The notes beneath the pieces were generated by a model. That model made no database searches. It worked only from the letters and a program-made list of their open reading frames with translations, and was not told the DNA's origin. DNA of 45,893 bases. It comes from Desulfobaccales bacterium (GTDB lineage Bacteria; Desulfobacterota; Desulfobaccia; Desulfobaccales; 0-14-0-80-60-11). The stretch is from assembly GCA_037481655.1 (NCBI GenBank), contig JBBFLF010000016.1, positions 13,955 through 59,847 of the forward strand, written 5' to 3'. The stretch's first letter is position 1; the number at the start of each line of letters is the position of its first letter. The position numbers and the translations under genes were made by a program. Shown here piece after piece: positions 39,578 to 45,893 of this stretch.

Positions 39578-42500
39578 TTATTTTACCAGCCAGAGCTGCC
39601 GCTGCCGCCGGCGCCAGACCTGATACAGCCGCCTCAGGTGCTGCCGGCGGTTGGCGGTCAGTTTCTGATACCCGAAATGTTCGATGATTTTTCGGAAGAA
39701 ATACTCCTCTATCTCCCGATCGTCAAGGGAGGCGGGCAGTTTCCAGCGATCCATGAGGAGAAAGATTTCCCGGGGCGGGATCTCCTCCAGTTTGCGGAGG
39801 CCAGCGGGCCGCTCCACCACGGGAGGGCTGCCCGCCAGCCGTGCCACCTTGCCCTCGGGCTTCCGCTGCCCCAGCTCATCTTCCAGGACGATCTCCCCGG
39901 CCCGCACCAGGCTTCCCAAAGCCTCATCCAGCCGTCCCTTGAGTGCCTGTCCCAGCCGCCCCAGATCAGGGCATCCGGCCAAATAGAGGCGATACAGGAG
40001 AGGTAACGTAAGAGGGCCGTGAACCTCAATGATTTTCTTCAGGACGGCGGCCAGCTGAGGCAGGGAGGCCTCCCGGGGATCCGGGTATACCGCCAGCGGG
40101 GCGACCCCTGGAGCTTCCTCCTTCTCGGGCGTTTCCCCTTCTGAGGCTATGACCGCCGCTTCCGCTGCCGGGGGTTCGGGCTCTTCCGTGCCAGACTCCT
40201 CAGGCTCCGGGGATTCGCCCACCGGGTAGATACCCATGTCGTCACAGGCTTGGACAATCCGCGCCACCGCGCGGGAGCGGTCAGCATAAAACTCCGACTC
40301 CCGCAACCGGACAAACTGCCAGCCCACCCGCTCCAACTGGCGTTGCCGGGCCAGATCCGCCTCGTAGCGATCCGGCCCATGCCACGCTTCGCCATCACAC
40401 TCCACCGCCAGACGTCGGTCGCCGCCCTCCACCACCAGGTCGATGCGGTAGCCTGCCGCCTCATATTGGGGCAGGACCCGGTAACGCCGGCGGAGGAGCT
40501 CCATCGCCACGTCCACCTCAAACCAGCTTTCGTACGGGGGTGGCTGACTGCCCGGGGATCTCGGGATCTCGTTGGAAGCTCTTTCCAGGCGCTCCAGCTC
40601 CTCCGCTTCCGGGCTGACGATCCAAGGGCTGTCAAAGAACCTGAGGAGCCGGGCTCTGAGGCACTCAGAATGAAGGTCCGATAACTGCACACTGTGGAAC
40701 AGCCACACCTGGTCCCGGGCCCGACTCATGGCCACATTGAACCGCCGGACAAAATCCATTTCGGTGAGCGCCCGGAACTTGTAATCCGGGGAGACCACCA
40801 AGGAAAGAAAGATGACCTCCCGCTGGTCTCCCTGGAAAGTGGGGGGAATGCCGCAGCGGAAGCGCCGCTCCCGCAAGGTGCGGGGATCCACCCTGTCCAT
40901 CAGTTTTCGCTCAATCAACTCCGCCTGGGCCCGCCCCTGGAGCACGATTACCCCGAAAGTCTTGCCCTCGTAGGCCGGGTCTTCCAGACAGCGGCAGACC
41001 TGTGCCACCAGCGCCTCGGCCTCCGGGTCGTTGCGCAGGCGCTGCCCCTCCCCCTCGCAGTAACCGCCGGGCACCAAAGTCTTTTTAAGCGGAGGCAGGC
41101 GCTCCGGCGGTGGCTGGCGCAAAGGAATGAGGGGGGCCTCACGGTAACACAGGTCATTGCTGAAGCGGATGATCTCCGGCACACAACGGAAGTGCTCTCT
41201 GAGGGAAATGAGATTGCTGAAAGCCCGCTCGGCGTGATCAAAGAGGCTGGTGTCCGGCCGGAATTCCGCCCGGAAGTGAAAATCCCGTAGGTGCTCCTGG
41301 CCCAGCCGCTCGATGGCATCTTCCCGGATGCCCACCGCTTCCGGGCTGTTCTGCATCTTGTCGCCCACTACGATGACCCGCCGGGCCAGAAGAAACAGGA
41401 TGAGAGAGGTGATCTCCGCCTGGGAGGCCTCATCGATGATGACGGTATCAAACATCCCCGGGCTGGGATCCACCGTCTCCCACAGTTTGTGCAGGGGCAT
41501 GATCCAGGCAGGGATGGCAGGCAGACAGGCCTGCAGATACCTGCGGGCCTCCCGGCGTCGTCTGAGGACATACCTGCCCGTCCCTCTGCCGATGCGCCGC
41601 ATGGCATCGGACCAGGCCTGGAGATTCTGGCGGGTGAAGTCGTCCAGACGGCCAAAAAACGCTGCCCAGGCCTTGGCCGCCGCCAGCCTGGCCGTCACCT
41701 CCTGCAGGCGGTGCTGCAACCGGTGGTGTTCCTTTTCCTTCTCCTCCCATCGGCTCGGATCGGTGAATTGCTCAAGCCAGCCCCGGGCCGAGGCCCAGTG
41801 CCAGGCCTGCTCCAGGGCGAGGAGGCAGGACTGCCAGGCTGGATCCCCCTGGTGAGCTCGCAGGCGCGCGGCCATCTCCGGCCAGGTCTCCTGAATCCGG
41901 GTTATAAGCCGTTGATATTGCGTCAGGCGCTCCTGCCGGCGCCGGACCTCCTCCCGCCGGTGCCAGGCCTTGTCCCAGGCCGCCGGATCCAGCCGCTCCA
42001 CGGCCCCGGCCAGTTCTGTCAGGCAGGGGTGCGGCGCTCTTTCCCCGGGCACCCGCAATTGGCGTGCCAGCCCGGTGAAGATGTGCTGCTGCTCCTGGAG
42101 CTCCCGGCGGGCCACCTCCGCCTGCAAGGTCAGACGCCAACGTTCCCGAGCCTCCGGCTGAGCCAAATGCACCCGCTGCTCCGGGGGCAAAGAGGAGAAA
42201 AATTCGTTCCCCAGACTCTGCAGGCCGTGCAGATAATCCCTCAGGGCGGCGGCCTGCTCCCGGGCCTGGCGGGCCCGGTGGGCCAGGTTGGCCGACGGAA
42301 GATCGGAGCCCGGCCACAGGGAAAAGAATTTTTGCACCGCCAGCTTAAGGTCCAGTTGGGCGAGGAGGTCCTTTAGGGTCTCCACGTCGTCAGGGGGACG
42401 GCCCGCCACCCGGCAGGCCTGCAACAAATATTGGGTTTCCCGGATGACCCGGGGACGGAAAAGCCAGAATCCCCGACGGCCCCCTGCCTGCAGGTGGGTC

Positions 42501-44686
42501 AGACGCCGGTGGGCGTCCGCCCTGAGCGCCAGGGGGTCCCTTTCCGGGGTCAGCTCCACATGCCACTCCTGCACCTGGGCCATCAATTGGCCCATCTCCG
42601 TAGCGATGGCCCCCACCTGGTCAGAGAGATCCTGCCACCTGGCGACCTCCCCGGCCAGGGAATCCTCCAGGATCTTTTGGGCGAGACTTCCCAAGCTGCG
42701 GGCGGCCAGAAAGGCCAGGTCATGAAGGTGGGAGACCTCGGTGAGGCCGGTTTCCAGGGCTTCCCGGGACAGGGGAGCAAGGAGCGCTTGCAGGCCCGCA
42801 TCCGCCCCGTGCTCCAGCGAAGCGGCCTGGGCCGCGGTGGCCTGCAGCTTTTCCACCAGCTCCTGGAACTCTTCAGGGGAGGGCAGGGCGAAGTCCCCGG
42901 TTTCCCGGCGCAGCTCCTCCTCTTCGGCGGGGGTCAGGCGGCCATGCACCTCTGCCAGGACCTCCACCTCCGGGGGCGTGAGAGGAAAGTCGGGCAAAGG
43001 GTGGGGCGGCACCGGCACCCACTCAAAGCCTGCCGCCTCGGCCTCCAGTCGCCGGGCAATCAGGGCCGCGGTCCCTTCGTACCCACCGGGGAGATGGTGC
43101 CAGTGAGTCTCCCTCTCCCGGAAGGCCCGCAAGTCTCGTTCCACCTGAGCGATTATTATTCTGAGCTGTCGGCGCTCTTCGGACAGCTGCTCGATGAGAC
43201 GGGCATTCTCCTCACCTTGGCCCTGGTCCCAGAGGTTTTTGCGCTCAATGATGGTTCGCACCCCGGATTCCAGATGCTGTTGGTCTTCCCGGCTGGAGCC
43301 CAAAGCCAGCAGGCAAAGGTCCCGCAGGTTGGCGTCGCTCCCGGCCGGCAGCATCTCCCTGAGGACATTGAGGGCCTTGGTGGTATGCGCCGTGATGAGA
43401 ATCTTTTCCCCCCGGGCCAGGAGGTGGCAGATGAGGTTGGTGATGGTGTGACTTTTCCCGGTGCCGGGCGGGCCCTTCACTACCACCACAGGGCTTGAGT
43501 TGAGCCTCTCCAGGATCTGGGCCTGTTCTGCGTTGGCGGCCAAGGGAAAGAAAATATCCTCCACAGGAAGGGGAGGAGGGCTCTCCGAGGTCGCTGGATC
43601 ACTCTGGGGCAGCCGGCCTTCCGCCACAAATTGCCGCCAGGGCAAGGGGAGGTCGCTCTCGGGGCCGGCTTGCTCGGACAGGCGGCTTATGACTTCTTCA
43701 TAAGCCGTGGGCCGTCTTTCCCGCAGGATCAGGGCCGGGGCATATCGAACCAGAGGGACCTGAGTGGACCGGGGAGCCGCTGCCATCGCCTCCTCCACCA
43801 CGGCGTCGCTGCGGAGCCGGTGGGTGATCTCCCGCAGAATTTTCCCTAGCTGGTCCGGCTGCCAAAACTGGTGCTCCAGGTCCTCCAGCAGGTCCTCCAC
43901 CCGAGTGTCCCGGAGGGAAGGCTGGTCCTGGGGTTCCAGCATATCCAGCGCTACCCGGAAGGAGGTGAAGGAGGCCGCCGGCACCACGGTCAGGCGGCCC
44001 CGGGCAGCGTCAAACTCAATTTCCGCCGGCCCCAAGAGGAGGTGCCGCTTGATGGTGGCCCCGAAGGAATCCCGCCACTGGAGCAGGCCCACCCCCAGGA
44101 GCAGTTCAAAGCGCTCCTCCGCCTCTTCGAGGCGGCGGCGCATGAAGTCCACTTCCCCATAAACCTGGGCCGCCTCTTCCCATCGCCCTCGCGCCTGCGC
44201 CCAGGGCTCCCATTTCTCCATCAGATATTCCAGCCAGGCCTCTTCGATCTCCGGGTGATCCGCCACTCGACGGATTTTCTCTTCCTCAATGGTGAGGGTC
44301 CGGGGATGGTCCGGAGGAGCCTCGGGATCCGGAATCTCCTTTTTGACAGTGACCCGGATCTCTTCAGGGAGAACCGGTTCCACCCCGGGTTTTTCCAAGG
44401 CATCCTCCGAAATCCACTCCTTGAGGATTTCCGGCAGGGCAGGTCGGGGAGGAGCCGGGGTCTTTTCCACCCGGAGCCAGTAATCCGCTTCGACCTCCGA
44501 ACCGGGAGGCCTCAGGGCCGGGGAGGAGATTTCGGGGCAATCCTGCGGGAGCTCGGCAAACCACAGCACCCGGTCGTCGTCCCGATATTCGGTCTGGCGG
44601 GGGCGACCAAGCCGCACCGCTTCGCGCAGAAAGTCCAGCAAGGAGAGACTTTTGGCACCCAAATCCCGCACCGGTTCGGCCACCAT
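39578..44686 (-). CDS. Giant SF1-type helicase-nuclease
   Basis: A 1702-residue protein. Walker A GPPGTGKSHTITNLI is at 405-419 with K411. A long, mostly helical insertion of about 650 residues follows, rich in Leu/Glu/Arg (coiled-coil-like), then Walker B VIIDEASQAEI with D1085, and later helicase motifs including FNVAMSRARDQVWLFHSV. The C-terminal part has an endonuclease-like fold: EVDVAMELLRRRYRVLPQY, D1416 in YRIDLVV and ECD (E1429, D1431), resembling Vsr/MTES_1575-type nucleases. A final region of about 120 residues resembles DUF3320-type winged helix. The N-terminal 380 residues are unfamiliar. Such proteins occur in antiphage systems, but no partner is present. ATG 44686 with GAGGTGA upstream was chosen over TTG 44692. 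Confidence 0.85.
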   Translation of the reverse strand: MVAEPVRDLGAKSLSLLDFLREAVRLGRPRQTEYRDDDRVLWFAELPQDCPEISSPALRPPGSEVEADYWLRVEKTPAPPRPALPEILKEWISEDALEKPGVEPVLPEEIRVTVKKEIPDPEAPPDHPRTLTIEEEKIRRVADHPEIEEAWLEYLMEKWEPWAQARGRWEEAAQVYGEVDFMRRRLEEAEERFELLLGVGLLQWRDSFGATIKRHLLLGPAEIEFDAARGRLTVVPAASFTSFRVALDMLEPQDQPSLRDTRVEDLLEDLEHQFWQPDQLGKILREITHRLRSDAVVEEAMAAAPRSTQVPLVRYAPALILRERRPTAYEEVISRLSEQAGPESDLPLPWRQFVAEGRLPQSDPATSESPPPLPVEDIFFPLAANAEQAQILERLNSSPVVVVKGPPGTGKSHTITNLICHLLARGEKILITAHTTKALNVLREMLPAGSDANLRDLCLLALGSSREDQQHLESGVRTIIERKNLWDQGQGEENARLIEQLSEERRQLRIIIAQVERDLRAFRERETHWHHLPGGYEGTAALIARRLEAEAAGFEWVPVPPHPLPDFPLTPPEVEVLAEVHGRLTPAEEEELRRETGDFALPSPEEFQELVEKLQATAAQAASLEHGADAGLQALLAPLSREALETGLTEVSHLHDLAFLAARSLGSLAQKILEDSLAGEVARWQDLSDQVGAIATEMGQLMAQVQEWHVELTPERDPLALRADAHRRLTHLQAGGRRGFWLFRPRVIRETQYLLQACRVAGRPPDDVETLKDLLAQLDLKLAVQKFFSLWPGSDLPSANLAHRARQAREQAAALRDYLHGLQSLGNEFFSSLPPEQRVHLAQPEARERWRLTLQAEVARRELQEQQHIFTGLARQLRVPGERAPHPCLTELAGAVERLDPAAWDKAWHRREEVRRRQERLTQYQRLITRIQETWPEMAARLRAHQGDPAWQSCLLALEQAWHWASARGWLEQFTDPSRWEEKEKEHHRLQHRLQEVTARLAAAKAWAAFFGRLDDFTRQNLQAWSDAMRRIGRGTGRYVLRRRREARRYLQACLPAIPAWIMPLHKLWETVDPSPGMFDTVIIDEASQAEITSLILFLLARRVIVVGDKMQNSPEAVGIREDAIERLGQEHLRDFHFRAEFRPDTSLFDHAERAFSNLISLREHFRCVPEIIRFSNDLCYREAPLIPLRQPPPERLPPLKKTLVPGGYCEGEGQRLRNDPEAEALVAQVCRCLEDPAYEGKTFGVIVLQGRAQAELIERKLMDRVDPRTLRERRFRCGIPPTFQGDQREVIFLSLVVSPDYKFRALTEMDFVRRFNVAMSRARDQVWLFHSVQLSDLHSECLRARLLRFFDSPWIVSPEAEELERLERASNEIPRSPGSQPPPYESWFEVDVAMELLRRRYRVLPQYEAAGYRIDLVVEGGDRRLAVECDGEAWHGPDRYEADLARQRQLERVGWQFVRLRESEFYADRSRAVARIVQACDDMGIYPVGESPEPEESGTEEPEPPAAEAAVIASEGETPEKEEAPGVAPLAVYPDPREASLPQLAAVLKKIIEVHGPLTLPLLYRLYLAGCPDLGRLGQALKGRLDEALGSLVRAGEIVLEDELGQRKPEGKVARLAGSPPVVERPAGLRKLEEIPPREIFLLMDRWKLPASLDDREIEEYFFRKIIEHFGYQKLTANRRQHLRRLYQVWRRRQRQLWLVK

Positions 44687-44769
44687 GAACAAGTCACCTC
44701 TGGTCGTACATCGGCAGGGCAGAGAGAAGCGTGAAACCCTCCGTCTCGGGTTTCCCTGTTTCTCTGTTT

Positions 44770-45822
44770 TTACGGCACAAGGCGGATGGAGCCGGGGCCG
44801 GCGGTGGTAACCTCGCCAATGCGGGCGGCGTGGGGGAAGCCCTCCCGGTGGAGGGCAGTGAGGATGGCGTCGGCCGCCTCCGGGGCCGCAGCGATAAGGA
44901 GGCCGCCGTTGGTCTGGGCGTCGGCCAGAAGATCCAGGAGCACCGGATCCACTCCGGGATCCACCCGGAGGCTGGTGGCGCAGAAATTACGGTTGGCAAA
45001 GCTCCCGGCGGGCACCAGCCCCATGGCGGCGTATTCATAGGCCCCGGGGAGAGTCGGCACCCGGCCGGCAAAAATCCTCAGCCCCACGCGGCTGGCCACC
45101 GCCATCTCCAGGGCATGGCCCAGAAGCCCGAAGCCGGTGATGTCGGTGAGGCCATGGACGGCGCCGGGAACCAAAGCCTCCCCAGGCAGACGGTTCAAGG
45201 CGGTCATCACCGCCACCGCCGCAGCCTCGGACTCAGGGGAGGCCAGGCGGCCTTTCAGGGCCGTGGCGATGATCCCGGTGCCCACCGGCTTGGTGAGCAA
45301 AAGCACATCCCCGGGACGGGCCCCGGCGTTGGTGAGGACCCGCTCCGGATGCACCACTCCCGTCACCGCCAGCCCGTACTTGAGCTCGGTGTCATCCACG
45401 CTGTGGCCGCCCACCAGAAGCGCCCCGGCCTCGTGGATCTTGTCCAAGCCCCCCGCCAGGATGTCTTTCAGCACCTCCTTGGGCACCGTGGCGCTGGGGT
45501 AACAGACAATGTTCATGGCCGTCAGCGGCTGCCCGCCCATGGCAAAGACGTCGCTTAAGGCATTGGCCGCGGCGATCTGCCCGAAGGTGTAGGGATCATT
45601 CACCACCGGGGTGAAAAAATCCACCGTCTGGATGAGGGCAATCTCCGACGTCAGGCGGAAGACCCCCGCATCATCCGCGGTCTCAATCCCCACGAGCAGA
45701 TCCGGGTGGGCCCGGCGGGGCAGCGTCGCCAAGATTTCCTCCAACAACCCGGGAGGAAGCTTGGCAGCTCAACCCGCCGCCCGCACCTGCTCCATCAGCG
45801 ACTTGTACGCCTGTTCCGTCAT
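44770..45822 (-). CDS. selD: Selenide, water dikinase, itself a selenoprotein (Sec18)
   Basis: SelD makes selenophosphate from selenide and ATP for selenocysteine and selenouridine synthesis. The frame continues upstream of the apparent start at 45747 through an in-frame TGA at 45769-45771 to ATG 45822. This gives 350 residues beginning MTEQAYKSLMEQVRAAGUAA, followed by KLPPGLLEEIL. Position 18 is the catalytic Cys/Sec of the family, and GUAAKLPPG matches Sec-type SelD. A SECIS hairpin follows the TGA. The rest is the normal ATP-binding fold (DDAGVFRL, GGHSVDD, GFGLLGH, GGLLIA). GGGGGA lies upstream of the ATG. An annotation from 45747 would lack the active site. The organism must have SelA/SelB/SelC. 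Confidence 0.93.
45728..45765 (-). promoter_or_regulatory. Bacterial SECIS element in selD
   Basis: Starting three bases after the TGA (minus strand), GCCAAG pairs with CUUGGC and, after a small bulge, UUCCUCC pairs with GGAGGAA. The loop is CGGGUUGUU and contains the GU expected for SelB recognition. The loop begins 17 bases after the UGA, inside the usual range for bacterial SECIS. Confidence 0.88.
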
Positions 45823-45842
45823 GGCGTTTCCCCCATTTATAT

Positions 45843-45886
45843 GGGGGAGGGGGCCAGGGGCCGGTGGGCCCCTGCCCCCTCCCCCC
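45843..45886. repeat. REP-like GC palindrome, copy E
   Basis: GGGGGAGGGGGCCAGGGGCC against GGGCCCCTGCCCCCTCCCCCC, next to a smaller hairpin CCCCCAT/ATGGGGG at 45830-45847 that covers the selD leader. It is the copy closest to a gene start (about 20 bases) and could affect selD expression. It runs close to the end of the window. Confidence 0.75.
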
Positions 45887-45893
45887 GCCCCTC

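Noticed and set aside
44770-45747. selD as a 325-residue gene starting at TTG 45747
   Set aside because: It would lack the catalytic Cys/Sec segment; the frame continues through a UGA with SECIS to a proper ATG at 45822.

Overview
The window comes from a GC-rich, gene-dense bacterial chromosome. The gene set fits an anaerobic Desulfobacterota (deltaproteobacterial) lineage, though no rRNA or other marker here settles the taxon. Pointers are an exported CbiK-type cobaltochelatase under a cobalamin riboswitch, a SelD that itself contains selenocysteine, several sodium/anion permeases, large sensor kinases with extracytoplasmic sensing domains and a TonB receptor. No tRNA, rRNA, CRISPR array, transposase or phage gene was seen.

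Layout: (1) 1-331 is a cluster of GC-rich repeats, followed by a secreted AttH/CrtC-like lipocalin protein, a small cupin and a gamma-glutamylcyclotransferase-like protein. (2) 2531-4088 (minus) carries a zinc-ribbon peptide, holo-ACP synthase and an NDUFA9-like atypical SDR. (3) 4424-7255 (minus) is a small heat-shock protein-Lon protease pair. (4) 7469-12200 (minus) is a structured RNA with its own terminator, then a methyltransferase, a TonB-dependent receptor and an orphan solute-binding lipoprotein. (5) 12263-18073 (minus) is a complete TolC-adaptor-RND efflux operon. (6) 18371-22154 (plus) is a methyltransferase, a phosphatidylserine-decarboxylase-type enzyme and a PHP-glycosyltransferase fusion with 4-nt overlaps, probably one lipid or cell-surface pathway. 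(7) 22333-23905 (plus) runs promoter, cobalamin riboswitch, terminator/antiterminator, periplasmic cbiK, a small unknown gene and a strong terminator. (8) 23905-29886 (minus) has a two-component pair, a beta-carbonic anhydrase and a PEP-synthase-like protein with an unusual C-terminus. (9) 30085-38937 (plus) has T-rich phased repeats like a KdpE operator, a CBS protein, an SLC13 permease, two tandem ArsB/NhaD-type permeases with added extracytoplasmic domains (the second behind a structured leader with a terminator), and a KdpD/KdpE-like pair without kdpFABC. (10) 39206-45822 (minus) has a Cys-rich peptide, a 1702-residue helicase-nuclease and selD.

Two things run across these blocks. A family of purine/pyrimidine-strand palindromes recurs between genes at six or more places, like a REP/BIME element. 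Regulatory RNA is also unusually dense: a cobalamin riboswitch, two structured leaders with intrinsic terminators that I cannot assign to a known class, and a bacterial SECIS in selD. The two unassigned leaders (12012-12200 and 34081-34238), the sodium/anion transporter array with its KdpE-like site, and the helicase-nuclease are the best candidates for something undescribed. All functional statements are from reading the sequence and remembered family features; no database search was run.
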